From: Lachnospiraceae bacterium
GTDB taxonomy: Bacteria; Bacillota; Clostridia; Lachnospirales; Lachnospiraceae
Reading direction: 5' to 3'
Length of the DNA stretch: 43,573 nucleotides
Assembly (NCBI GenBank): GCA_021201095.1
Contig: JAJQFO010000061.1
Location: forward strand, 1-43,573
Below, piece after piece: positions 24,518-33,355 of the stretch (its first letter is position 1; each line of letters starts with the position of its first letter). The notes under the pieces are model-generated. The model was not told the origin of the DNA. It did no database searches and saw nothing but the letters and a program-made list of their open reading frames with translations. The position numbers and the translations under genes are program-made.

Positions 24518-26860
24518 TCATCTCTCTACAATTATGCCATCCTTTCCCTTCATGAAATGCTCCTGATTCGAAATTTGTTTTAATATCTGTGTTATTTGTT
24601 CTACATTAGCATCCTCTGCCCCCCAAGGTGCTTTTTTCACCATCTTTAAATATTTTTCACCGTATATTTGGGCAGCAATTGTATTACCCAGTCTAAAATT
24701 CAAACGAGTAGCCACTTCAGCCGCCATAATAGCCTGCCAGCACTCTGTTGGGTCTTCACACATACACAATGCTAATTCAGCTTGATATATAGCCAGTTCA
24801 AGCTGCTCCTTGTTTTCGGACAATACATAATTAAGTTTGGAAAGGCTTCCTAATGTGCCAGCAAGGTAATCAAAACGTCCTGATTTAAATTGTAAAATCA
24901 GACAATTCCCGTAACAAATCCTCGCATCATAAAGTGCTCGCATATATTGAGCCATATCCTCACATTTATTTGCTCTCTCAGAAAACATCCCTGCTGCACA
25001 GTCAAAAAACATTTCAGCTTTCTCAAATTGTCCATCTGCAGACAATTTTCCACCAATATCCAATAAATATTGTAAGCTATGCGTGCACTCCCCCAAGTCA
25101 TACATTTCCTTTGCTTTTCTGCCTTCCTTACACGATAATATAGCACGTTGTCCATAAGGATCCCATAAATTTGGCACATCATATGGCAAAACAAAGTTCA
25201 TATGGCCATTAGGAAGCGGTTCTTCCTCCCGACATGCCTTCACATCATCTTCTAGTTCTTTCAGCATCAACTCATATTTTTTTTTGTTCAGACATAGCGG
25301 TATTAATTGTTTCATTTTCTTTATTGAGTCTTCCATCAGCTTCTTCTGCCCCAGGAAAAAATACATACGAACAAGTGCAAAATTAATCGAATACAGTTCC
25401 TCTGCGCATCCTCCATGTTCACCAATACGTCTGGCACATTCCGTCATTGCAAGATAATGTAACGGCTTTATTGGGTCAAACTCCTTTTTCCTAAATTTTA
25501 TAGATGCCATATTTGAAAGAGTAACCGCCATGTTCATATAATGTCTTCCAAGATAAGCGCAATAAAATGATCTGGAATAGTATTCATATGCCTCGTCAAT
25601 CCGATCCTCATATGTAACAATTATTGAACCTTTTCTGTTTAGAATTGTTGATCTGTTAACAGCCCTCTCTCTAAAAGCAGGATCTAGTTCATCCCCTCTT
25701 TTTCCGCTTTGCTTTAAAAAAGTTTCATATGAATCCAAAAAGGTCAGTTGCTCTTCGCAATATTCAAGAGCATCTTCTTTTCTGTCTCGTAGCTGGGCAA
25801 AAAGTGCAAGTTCAGAATAGAGGGAAAGGGACTGAAACATGTATAAAGGATTTTCATTTTTCCACTTTTTTAGAAAAGGTTTTATACGGCTGACAATGCT
25901 TTCAGATTTCTGCGAATCCCCCATTATTTCGCATAATTCTATACACATACCAAGGCATGCTTTTTTACCAATTGCTTTACTCTCAAGTAACTCTCTGATC
26001 TTATTTTCAGCATTCTCACGAAAATTATTTTCAATTTTCAAACCAGAGAACGTTTCCTCACGCATTTCCCATCCCATAGATGTATAAAACTCCGGCAGTT
26101 TTTTTTGAATAACTTTAATGTTTAGCTCTTTTATCAAGCCAATTGTAATATCATTAAAAGTACTGCCCGGATGAGCAATCCATGTAATACCATATCCATT
26201 CTTTTTATTAGATTGTATCGGTATGTAGTCTGAGCCAAACAAATAGTCTTCTCCAGAAAAGCCCATGAATAAAATATGGTTTTCTGCAAAAAGCGTTTTT
26301 AAAATATACCTTTTTTCTTCAGAAAGGCCCTGCATTTTTTGGCTAACGGTATCTATGGCATACAGTGGATTGTCTGCACTACCATGTATTTTAAAAATCG
26401 GAAAATCATCTTGCAGCGAATCAACAGTAAACTCGCTTGACATCGTAAATGAGTGCGCCAGAATTCCCTTATTGATAAATGCCTTTTCAATCAAAGTGTC
26501 AAAATTTGTTGTAATGATAGCCTTAAGTATCCCTTTCTCTGCCAAGTCCGCCAACATATTATGATGAATGTTTGGCTGAACACCATCAAGCAAAGAGAGC
26601 AAAGGAAAATAACTTTTTCCGGCTATGCGATTAACAAAAAATTCTGATATACTTGTTACCGGTATTGTCCTTACAGCTTTTTCCACATCCAGCAGATTTT
26701 CACTTTCCCCTATTTCCTCAGCCCCCAATTTCCCTATCATCTCTATTAATAGTTGATTATAGTCCCACCAACTTGGAAGATTTGCCGGAGTATCCTTTGA
26801 AATGCCAGCACCCGCAACAACTACCAGTTTTTTCTTTTCAATCGCTTCGCTTAGTTCCAT
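24518..26860 (-). CDS. SIR2-domain protein with C-terminal TPR-like repeats
   Basis: 780 residues from ATG 26860. A TTG 27 codons upstream is possible but lies in what looks like a gene remnant. SIR2 motifs are GAGIS (17-21), TTNFD (117-121), KIHG with the catalytic His (157-160) and GFSGED (200-205). Thus NAD binding and the histidine needed for NAD hydrolysis are kept. From about 290 on the protein is helical with TPR pairs (for example the EDALEYCEEQLTFL and DEAYEYYSRSFYCAY helices). SIR2 proteins with a helical sensor region are known defence effectors that deplete NAD on phage infection. This one lacks a P-loop, so it is not a STAND protein. It is in the same direction as the SLATT/XRE/RADAR genes. 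Confidence 0.8.
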   Translation of the reverse strand: MELSEAIEKKKLVVVAGAGISKDTPANLPSWWDYNQLLIEMIGKLGAEEIGESENLLDVEKAVRTIPVTSISEFFVNRIAGKSYFPLLSLLDGVQPNIHHNMLADLAEKGILKAIITTNFDTLIEKAFINKGILAHSFTMSSEFTVDSLQDDFPIFKIHGSADNPLYAIDTVSQKMQGLSEEKRYILKTLFAENHILFMGFSGEDYLFGSDYIPIQSNKKNGYGITWIAHPGSTFNDITIGLIKELNIKVIQKKLPEFYTSMGWEMREETFSGLKIENNFRENAENKIRELLESKAIGKKACLGMCIELCEIMGDSQKSESIVSRIKPFLKKWKNENPLYMFQSLSLYSELALFAQLRDRKEDALEYCEEQLTFLDSYETFLKQSGKRGDELDPAFRERAVNRSTILNRKGSIIVTYEDRIDEAYEYYSRSFYCAYLGRHYMNMAVTLSNMASIKFRKKEFDPIKPLHYLAMTECARRIGEHGGCAEELYSINFALVRMYFFLGQKKLMEDSIKKMKQLIPLCLNKKKYELMLKELEDDVKACREEEPLPNGHMNFVLPYDVPNLWDPYGQRAILSCKEGRKAKEMYDLGECTHSLQYLLDIGGKLSADGQFEKAEMFFDCAAGMFSERANKCEDMAQYMRALYDARICYGNCLILQFKSGRFDYLAGTLGSLSKLNYVLSENKEQLELAIYQAELALCMCEDPTECWQAIMAAEVATRLNFRLGNTIAAQIYGEKYLKMVKKAPWGAEDANVEQITQILKQISNQEHFMKGKDGIIVER

Positions 26861-27096
26861 AATATAATGCTCTTTCCCTGATAATTTCTCCACATTTGTT
26901 GTAATGTGGATATTCCCAAAAGGCAGGTCACGCTCCTGCAAGGCTTTTACATCAGCAGCGTATGTTGTAACACGGCTGATTAGTGTTCCGTGAAATTCGT
27001 ATAGTCTGCCCCATCAAACATGCGCAGGTCTACGACTGCTGAGATTTCTGTGCTGATAAATCGCCAGCCATCAAATCTCGCCCTTAATTTGTCCAC
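26861..27096 (-). pseudogene. Possible gene remnant upstream of the SIR2 gene
   Basis: From a GTG at 27096 the frame reads about 40 protein-like residues (including DGWRFISTEISAVVDLRM and DGADYTNFTEH), then stops. The next frame continues with ISRVTTYAADVKALQERDLP and NIHITTNVEKLS straight into the SIR2 start. This looks like one small protein broken by a frameshift near 26980. I do not recognise the family. CCACAT/ATGTGG (26890-26909) forms a small hairpin inside it. Confidence 0.3.
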
Positions 27097-27111
27097 GCAG
27101 TTCGCTTATGG

Positions 27112-27843
27112 TTATTCGCTCATTTTCTTTTCCAATTGCGCAACATACTCTTTCGCCTGAACATCCTCCGGACTAAGCTTCAACACCATTCTATAGTCTT
27201 CTAATGACGCTTTATCCTTTCCTAAGTACATATACAAAGAACCTCTGTTTTTATATGCCAATAAATAAGATGGATCCAAATTTACCGCTTTATTAAAATC
27301 TGCCAAAGCTTGCTCATACTTTTTAAGCGCACTATAAGCAGCTCCCCTGTTATTGTATGCAATAGGATTACGCGAACTCAATTTTACTGCTTTTTCAGAA
27401 TCCTCTAATGCTTCTGTATACCTCTTCAAATAGAGATACAAGCCACCTCGATTAATATACACATCTGCATATAAAGGATCTATTTCTACCGTTTTGCTAT
27501 AATCTTTCAGTGCTTCCTCATGGTTACCAGTTTTTTTGTATAAATTTGCTCTGTTAAAATATGTACTTGCGTAAGATGGGTCTAATGTTTCAGCTCTGCT
27601 ATAATCAAAAAAAGCTTTTGAATAATTCTGTATTTGAGCGTAAACACTGCCACGGTTACAAAAAGCGATAGATAGAACAACTAAACATAGAGTAAGCACA
27701 CCAGCGAAACGAGGAATCCATGAAATCTCTCCATATATAGTAACAACAGATCCAATACCTCCCATTGCAAACAAAACTGTCGCGCCGCTCAGAAGTGCTT
27801 TTATCGAAATTTTTTCCTCTGTAATATTATCCGTATCTGCCAT
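27112..27843 (-). CDS. Membrane-anchored TPR protein
   Basis: A 243-residue protein. Two hydrophobic segments (about 18-38, and 45-62, including a LTLCLVVLSIAF stretch) are followed by at least five canonical 34-residue TPR units. They are recognisable by repeats of YFNRANLYKKTGNHEEALKD, YINRGGLYLYLKRYTEALED, YNNRGAAYSALKKYEQALAD and YKNRGSLYMYLGKDKASLED. The class is protein-protein interaction scaffolds. The repeats end at the C-terminus with no enzyme domain. The start is well supported (AGGAG 3-4 nt before ATG). Its first 21 bases recur in inverted orientation at 28894-28914. Confidence 0.85.
   Translation of the reverse strand: MADTDNITEEKISIKALLSGATVLFAMGGIGSVVTIYGEISWIPRFAGVLTLCLVVLSIAFCNRGSVYAQIQNYSKAFFDYSRAETLDPSYASTYFNRANLYKKTGNHEEALKDYSKTVEIDPLYADVYINRGGLYLYLKRYTEALEDSEKAVKLSSRNPIAYNNRGAAYSALKKYEQALADFNKAVNLDPSYLLAYKNRGSLYMYLGKDKASLEDYRMVLKLSPEDVQAKEYVAQLEKKMSE
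27823..27843 (-). repeat. 21-bp inverted repeat, arm at the TPR gene start
   Basis: The first seven codons of the TPR gene read ATGGCAGATACGGATAATAT(T). The same 21 bases with one mismatch (A for G at position 12) occur on the plus strand at 28894-28914. The two arms bracket the 280-codon membrane-protein region. Confidence 0.7.
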
Positions 27844-27889
27844 TATTTATCTCCTATTTAGCAAATAATAATGCGGAACATGATTTATC

Positions 27890-27994
27890 TTAATCAGGTA
27901 CTTTCATCAATGAAACATATAATTCCTTGTCCTTGACACTATTCGCATTTCCTTTTTCTTTAGCAACAATCTGATCTGAAAGAGCTAATTTCAT
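27890..27994 (-). CDS. Small ORF or C-terminal remnant, 34 residues
   Basis: The ATG at 27994 opens MKLALSDQIVAKEKGNANSV and ends SLMKVPD before TAA. The frame extends upstream without a stop to just after the preceding gene (GTKGCAFVESTKH), so this may be the tail of a lost gene rather than a true small protein. There is no clear Shine-Dalgarno. It lies between the membrane coiled-coil gene and the TPR gene. Confidence 0.3.
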   Translation of the reverse strand: MKLALSDQIVAKEKGNANSVKDKELYVSLMKVPD

Positions 27995-28044
27995 GTGTTT
28001 AGTAGATTCAACAAATGCACATCCTTTTGTTCCGATTTTTTAAT

Positions 28045-28845
28045 TCATTCATATTTATTCAAAGATTCTTCAATTTCTCTGCTAATATTATTAACTTGCA
28101 ACAACTGGTAGCGAATATCTTTTTCTTGTTCATTATCTTTACAAATCAAATCAATATTTTTATTCAAAAATTCTTTCTCTGTATCTTTTATTAACTCATA
28201 TGTATTCTTGACCCGAAACAAATCAACGCCATCAGCAACGTTTTCTGTTCTTATACATTGATCTTTATTATTCATAAGTATCTTTATTTTCTGAGAGGCC
28301 TTGGCTATATAATGTAGTACTTCAAAATAATAAAACTGCAACATTGTTTGCTTATATGTTTCAGAATGAAACTGACTCAATATAGTAGCTTCATATGATT
28401 GTCGATATTCCTGTGCAACAAGAATACAATCACATGCGATATTATCAAAATCTTTCTTGATTTTTTTCATGTTTGCATCACTTTTGTCCGTACTTTTCAC
28501 TTTCAATTCTCCAATAAGTTTAGGAACAAATGGAGATATATGATCGTAAAGCAAATACGCAAGAATAAAAACGAAGCAAAAAGCCAACGCTTGAATCAGG
28601 ATATTTTCGATCTGGTTTAATGTTCCAGATACGTTTGATGTAGTTGCTGAAGTTGCGGAGGACACCATAGATAAATCAGCAAATGCAACATTATTGATTA
28701 AAGCCGAAAAAATAGTTGCAAATATAGTGTTTGAAATCTGATTCTTTTGTCTTTCCTCAGTTTTCTTATTATTCGATGTTATATTTTCCATATCAACGGA
28801 AAGTCTATACCTTAAACGCTCAAAATTTCTAAATTCACCTTCCAT
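28045..28845 (-). CDS. Membrane protein with helical cytoplasmic region, unknown function
   Basis: 266 residues from ATG 28845, chosen because GGGAGG lies 5 nt upstream. In-frame ATG codons further 5' have no such site. A charged N-terminus is followed by a weakly hydrophobic stretch (TIFATIFSALINNVAFADL) and a clear TM (about 85-107, with ALAFCFVFILAYLLYD). The remaining 150 residues are Lys/Glu/Gln-rich helices with coiled-coil character. I recognise no family. It is flanked by the two arms of the 21-bp inverted repeat. Its neighbours are a TPR protein and another unknown protein in the same direction, so a small membrane-associated system is possible. Confidence 0.6.
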   Translation of the reverse strand: MEGEFRNFERLRYRLSVDMENITSNNKKTEERQKNQISNTIFATIFSALINNVAFADLSMVSSATSATTSNVSGTLNQIENILIQALAFCFVFILAYLLYDHISPFVPKLIGELKVKSTDKSDANMKKIKKDFDNIACDCILVAQEYRQSYEATILSQFHSETYKQTMLQFYYFEVLHYIAKASQKIKILMNNKDQCIRTENVADGVDLFRVKNTYELIKDTEKEFLNKNIDLICKDNEQEKDIRYQLLQVNNISREIEESLNKYE

Positions 28846-28893
28846 AGATACCTCCCATTTTACAACTTGTACCATTCTGCTTTGCATATACTT

Positions 28894-28914
28894 ATGGCAG
28901 ATACAGATAATATT
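28894..28914 (+). repeat. 21-bp inverted repeat, second arm
   Basis: The plus-strand ATGGCAGATACAGATAATAT(T) matches, with one mismatch, the minus-strand start of the TPR gene at 27823-27843. This copy is in the gap between the unknown 196-residue gene and the membrane-protein gene, where it opens no convincing gene. Confidence 0.7.
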
Positions 28915-28918
28915 TATG

Positions 28919-29509
28919 TTAAAATTTGCTGCTCAACGGACATCCTGCGGAAAACAAATCATCAAATAAATATCGATTTAACGCGGACTGATTCTCCTCA
29001 TTTTCTTTATACCAAATCTCATACTGCTGGCTCTGTTCTCTATAAAATACGTCTCTTTTGATTTTTCCGACTTGTTCTTTTAGATCCACAGGTAAATCAT
29101 ATTGCCCCTTCATCTCTTCAACAAGTTGAAAAATAATCCGAAACAAATATGCCTGCCTATATGGAATTTTAACATAATAAAATCTATTACTTTTTGATAT
29201 GGAAGGATTGTTGAAAATTCTAATCAGTGATGAAACCTCTCGTTTAGAGAAACGATTATACCTCCTGGAATATTTCCTATTCGCTTCTTCTCGAATTGCC
29301 ATATAAGCGTTTCCCATTTCATTTCTTCCATAATTTTTATGTCTTCCAATGTAAAGATATAACTGTTTCAGATTTACTCCAGCATTATTTGCATCTACAT
29401 CCAACAACGCTATCCTCTGATAACGAATGTACTTCACTTCTTCGAATTTTATTCTCGGCATATTTTTATCTGATGTCCATTTGATATAAGGAACATCTCT
29501 CCTTCCCAT
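28919..29509 (-). CDS. Hypothetical basic protein
   Basis: A 196-residue protein that I do not recognise. It is Arg/Lys/Tyr-rich with no membrane segment. It has a short VKYIRYQRIALLDVDANN strand region early, then helices with RKYSRRYNRFSKREVSSLIR and QAYLFRIIFQLVEEMK. There is no clear Shine-Dalgarno for the first ATG, and an internal ATG 16 codons later is an alternative start. The basic, helical make-up would fit nucleic-acid binding, but this is only composition. It is the first gene of a short same-strand group with the membrane and TPR proteins. Confidence 0.5.
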   Translation of the reverse strand: MGRRDVPYIKWTSDKNMPRIKFEEVKYIRYQRIALLDVDANNAGVNLKQLYLYIGRHKNYGRNEMGNAYMAIREEANRKYSRRYNRFSKREVSSLIRIFNNPSISKSNRFYYVKIPYRQAYLFRIIFQLVEEMKGQYDLPVDLKEQVGKIKRDVFYREQSQQYEIWYKENEENQSALNRYLFDDLFSAGCPLSSKF

Positions 29510-29541
29510 AAATATGTTTCATCTATTGGTAATGCACCATG

Positions 29542-29744
29542 TCAACCAAACAATTCCGGTAGTTGAGCCTTGTTTCTTGCAACCTGACGAGCAAAAAACT
29601 CCCATTGTTGTATCAACTGCCGAAACTGTTCCGATTTGAAAAATCATCAACATCCCCTTCAAGATCAAACTCCGGAATATAAGCTACCAATACTCCTTTT
29701 TTCATGCTTCCATCTTCAATGACACCCTTTTCCCTTATATTCAC
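29542..29744 (-). pseudogene. Small gene downstream of fkp broken by a one-base frameshift
   Basis: From GTG 29744 the frame reads NIREKGVIEDGSMKKGVLVA and then YIPEFDLEGDVDDF. The following frame continues SEQFRQLIQQWEFFARQVAR and NKAQLPELFG before TGA. The join is at a run of five Ts near 29645, and one extra T would restore a single 67-residue protein. I do not recognise it. Either the gene has decayed or the homopolymer was miscalled. It begins 2 bp after the fkp stop. Confidence 0.5.
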
Positions 29745-29746
29745 CG

Positions 29747-32650
29747 CTATCTATCAAATAAAAAACAACATTCCCAAACATCGACTCCGCTGTCCTGAAA
29801 TACTTCGTTCAGCCGCGCCCTCAAATCTTCTTTTGTAATCCCTTTTTTGAGAACCACCTGCAGGAATCCGCCGCCACCGGCACCACAAATCATTTTGCCG
29901 TCTATCAGGTCGTGGATGACTGCGAAAATCTGGTCGATGCAGGTGTTCGTGCTGCCTGCATCGATGTGCTGGCTCTCCTGCCAATGCTGTGTCAGAAGTC
30001 CTGCAAAACCATCCACATTCCCCTTTTCCAATTCAAAACGCATCAGAACAGCCAGCCGCTGGATCGCGTCGTGGGCTTTTAGGGATGTCTCGTCATTGCA
30101 GATATACTTCCCGACCACATCCCGGAGGAGGTTCCGCGCCAGGCGTCTCTGCCCTGTGTAGATAAGTGCAAATCTATCATTCAGCTCGGCTACGGTTTCC
30201 TCGCTGATGGCAAGCGGTGTGCAGGTAATCTTCTGGGATAACCCCGGCCTTGTGGTGACCATCTTGATGCCTGGTACAATTCCGCCGACCTGATCCTGCC
30301 AGCCGCCGCCTGTGGACATGAGCTGCTCCATACACAGTACCCGCTCGAACACTTCCTCATCCGTCGGCTCCTGCCCCATTGCCTGCAACAGAGCTTTCAC
30401 ACATGCCCCGGCAAGTATGGAACTGGTGCCGAGACCGCTGCCTTTTGGAATGTCAATCACCCTTGTGTTCATGTACATTCCGCCGCCAAGACGGTCACAA
30501 AGGTCTACCACAGAAGGAACTTCATTCGTTCCCTCTGCAGGTATCACCCCGCAGGCGATCAGCGCAGCTTTGTGTAGCGCAAACGGGTCGGATGGGTTCC
30601 GACAATCCTGCAGTTCTTCTAATTTATCAAACTCTTTATAGCTCCCAATGTCTGTGCTTGCCAATGTGATCACCGGCATATCCAGATGTTTCACTGTCGC
30701 TTCAATCGGCAAGCGACCATTCAAAGAAATGGCTGCATTCAACACCGTCCCGCCGTTTTCCATGCAATATGGAGGTGTGTCGCTCCAGCCGCCGCCCCAA
30801 TTCACACGAACCGGAAGACTCACAATCACGTCCCGTTCCAGATGATATTCGGTAAACTGTACGCTCTCCATCGCTGCCGCCAGTGTTGCATCGCAGATTG
30901 TGCCAAAGCACATGTCACTGTACTTATTCTCGTCTGTTATCTTCCAGAGGTAATTGTATATGCGGATCAACCGGCTGAATTCATCCAGCTTACTGATGTC
31001 CTGCTTCTTCGCCCGATCCAGGAGATATTCCACCGTGTGGCGGTCGATATCCGGGTACTGAGCCTTTACCTTCTCTGCAGGCACACCATTCTCTATATTC
31101 TCAAGAATGGCCTCGGCCACCACCTGCTCGTACAGATTCTCCTGCCACGGAAGGATAGCCGTAACATCTGCCTGATTGAAACTATCTTTGAGGCTGAGGA
31201 GTTCTCTCTCAGATTCCTTCCCACCGGCCAGCTCCAGGGTTTCCTTCACTGCCTCTTCTATAGTATCGCACACCGGATACAGCTTCGCCGTCCACAGCAC
31301 CTCACCGATTTCATTACCGAACAGCTTACTTTCCTTCGGGTTATCCTCTACGCCATACATCCGGCAGACAAATTTTCCGTTCTTCAGCTTCAGCGCGTGG
31401 AGTACCGCACCGTCCGGCACCGTTTCTCCGTTCAGAGTTACTCCCGAAATAACACAAGCCTTTCCGATAGTACTTCCCCGGTGAATACGGCTGTCCTCAA
31501 TATAACTGCCCTTTCCTACCTTCGCCCTTCTGCTGATGTAGCTGTTGCTGACCGCATACTTCTGCGGCGCCAGGTTTGAATTAATTGTGCCTGACCAGTC
31601 CAGGAACCGATACTCGTCCATACCGTCCGTCATCAGGTGCAACAGTTCTCTTGTCGTCCCAAAATGGATGAAAGATGCCGGGGAAAGGCGAATCAGCTTC
31701 ATGGAGTACGGTGACAGCACGTTCCAGAGAGCTGTCCGGCAGTCATGCAGCTCGTCTGTAAAGCTGCCTTCCGGTTTCTCTTCATAGAACTGCTCCAACG
31801 TAGAATCAGATGCCAGAGGGTAAAGGAAATCTGCATAAAACGACAGGCAGGCATCCGGGTTCACGAACTGATGATACTTCTCTTCCGTATCGATCAGCCC
31901 GTACAGATCATCTAAAACATCCGGCCGCAGGATGACTGCGCCTGTGTCGATATCCACCATGCCGCGTCCATCCACCGCGCCGCAGCTTCCGAGCATTTCC
32001 ACGGTCTGCTTGTGCAGGAAACGACCAACGTTCCCGTCCCCATCCTTCAGATATGCCCCATGGTTCTTCCCGGTCTCGACTTTCTCCTTTATGGAAAGAG
32101 CCGCTGCTCCTGCTCCGTAAAAATCAATCTGCAGGGCGTTGAAAAGAAGCAGCACATCTCCGGAGCAGACCAGCATTCCCTCGGAAATACGACTTGCCAC
32201 TGTACTCATGCCGATTAAAAACTCGTCAAACAATGTCGAGCGTCGCCCACCCGGCAGAAGCCTTGGAACCGGCGAGAACAGCTTCCCACAGGCTGAATAC
32301 TGCGGCACACGTTTGCTGTCTCCACCGGAATGGATGACAAGAATGCGCTTTCCGTTTAACTCTCCTGCATGATGCTTCACATACCGGATTGCAGAAAAGG
32401 TTGCACCACCACTGCCAACCCTCTGGCCGCCCAAGTCCGGGATTACCACATAGTGCGTCCTTGAAGATATCTGCCCCTTTCCAAGCCGATGTTCAATCTG
32501 CATCTCATAAGACTTCGCCTGGTCGTCATTGCTCGCCGTCAAGATCACATAATCCCACACTGGCAGTTTTTCATTCGCCAACGTTTCCATGTAAAAGTCG
32601 AGAGCATCCCGGTAGGACTGCTGCTCAAAAAGCGTTGTATACTGATTCAT
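29747..32650 (-). CDS. fkp: Bifunctional L-fucokinase / fucose-1-phosphate guanylyltransferase (Fkp)
   Basis: A 967-residue protein, the length of Bacteroides Fkp (about 950). The N-terminal half is the guanylyltransferase, with GSGGATF and SGGDSKRVPQYSACGK near residues 75-120. The middle has a left-handed-helix-like stretch (YISRRAKVGKGSYIEDSRIH). The C-terminal third is a GHMP kinase with GGGWSDTPP (619-627), the ATP loop GSGLGTSS (737-744) and CGAGGGGF (922-929). The enzyme phosphorylates free L-fucose and activates it as GDP-fucose. FucU lies just upstream and a fucosyltransferase-like gene farther upstream, so the product is probably used for surface glycan. AGGGG lies 4 nt before ATG. 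Confidence 0.9.
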   Translation of the reverse strand: MNQYTTLFEQQSYRDALDFYMETLANEKLPVWDYVILTASNDDQAKSYEMQIEHRLGKGQISSRTHYVVIPDLGGQRVGSGGATFSAIRYVKHHAGELNGKRILVIHSGGDSKRVPQYSACGKLFSPVPRLLPGGRRSTLFDEFLIGMSTVASRISEGMLVCSGDVLLLFNALQIDFYGAGAAALSIKEKVETGKNHGAYLKDGDGNVGRFLHKQTVEMLGSCGAVDGRGMVDIDTGAVILRPDVLDDLYGLIDTEEKYHQFVNPDACLSFYADFLYPLASDSTLEQFYEEKPEGSFTDELHDCRTALWNVLSPYSMKLIRLSPASFIHFGTTRELLHLMTDGMDEYRFLDWSGTINSNLAPQKYAVSNSYISRRAKVGKGSYIEDSRIHRGSTIGKACVISGVTLNGETVPDGAVLHALKLKNGKFVCRMYGVEDNPKESKLFGNEIGEVLWTAKLYPVCDTIEEAVKETLELAGGKESERELLSLKDSFNQADVTAILPWQENLYEQVVAEAILENIENGVPAEKVKAQYPDIDRHTVEYLLDRAKKQDISKLDEFSRLIRIYNYLWKITDENKYSDMCFGTICDATLAAAMESVQFTEYHLERDVIVSLPVRVNWGGGWSDTPPYCMENGGTVLNAAISLNGRLPIEATVKHLDMPVITLASTDIGSYKEFDKLEELQDCRNPSDPFALHKAALIACGVIPAEGTNEVPSVVDLCDRLGGGMYMNTRVIDIPKGSGLGTSSILAGACVKALLQAMGQEPTDEEVFERVLCMEQLMSTGGGWQDQVGGIVPGIKMVTTRPGLSQKITCTPLAISEETVAELNDRFALIYTGQRRLARNLLRDVVGKYICNDETSLKAHDAIQRLAVLMRFELEKGNVDGFAGLLTQHWQESQHIDAGSTNTCIDQIFAVIHDLIDGKMICGAGGGGFLQVVLKKGITKEDLRARLNEVFQDSGVDVWECCFLFDR

Positions 32651-32769
32651 TTTCCCCTATTTTTCCTCTTTCGTAGCTTATTCCAATTCCTCCATCACAG
32701 CATTACAATTCATACAGAGATTCAAAACTCCCTGCTTTAAACCTCGCTGTTTTTCAAACACATCTTTCT

Positions 32770-33204
32770 TCAGACCACACCCTTGACCAGCAGCAGATTC
32801 CCATACTGCCGCTCCTCGCCGGTCTGAATGACCACATAGGCTTTCTTCGCCCGCTCATAAAACGCGAAACGCTCCATCCGCTCGAAATCTGCATTCTCTC
32901 CTGCAACTCTCAGCAGCTTCGCATAAGCATCCCAGATGACCGGCTCCTTCATCCCTTTTGCCTTGTCACCATCCGTCAGCTCCATGACTACAGCCGGCTT
33001 TTCAGTATAAGTATCAAGCGGGAACAGCGGTAAAATTGCTTCCAGGAACTGGCTCCCATCCATCCCCGGACACCGGATGACTCTCTGACCCATCGTCTCC
33101 GCCGGGAAATTTGCATCCGCAATCACAATCTCATCCCCATGCCCCATATCACACAGGATTTTCAACATATCTCCAGTCAACCGCTTACTGATATTCTTCA
33201 GCAT
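32770..33204 (-). CDS. fucU: L-fucose mutarotase (FucU/RbsD family)
   Basis: 144 residues from ATG 33204. GGAGGGAG lies just upstream, and earlier in-frame starts lack a site and would add an unrelated Arg/Gly/Trp-rich leader. The family signature is clear: LTGDMLKILCDMGHGDEIVI with the catalytic-type His, ADANFPAE, then the C-terminal YAKLLR...FERMERFAFYERAKKAYVVIQTGE and YGNLLLVKGVV. RbsD/FucU proteins interconvert sugar anomers, and FucU speeds alpha/beta L-fucose exchange so that the kinase gets its anomer. The adjacency to fkp supports fucose over ribose. Confidence 0.88.
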   Translation of the reverse strand: MLKNISKRLTGDMLKILCDMGHGDEIVIADANFPAETMGQRVIRCPGMDGSQFLEAILPLFPLDTYTEKPAVVMELTDGDKAKGMKEPVIWDAYAKLLRVAGENADFERMERFAFYERAKKAYVVIQTGEERQYGNLLLVKGVV

Positions 33205-33355
33205 GACTTCTCCCTCCTCTATTTTACTTTGCCAACCACGCAAGCCTGTGTTCATCCAGCCGCCGCGCCCAGCATGTAACCAATTCACCACACAGGCCAA
33301 ATGTTATCTTAATCACCAACTCGCGGAACACCAGCTTTCTACCTACGCCGCGTCT

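Noticed and set aside
32670-32770. Short frame between fucU and fkp reading VFEKQRGLKQGVLNLC and CMNCNAVMEELE
   Set aside because: It is under 30 codons, has no proper start or Shine-Dalgarno, and overlaps the fucU end. It could be a remnant but is not supportable as a gene.
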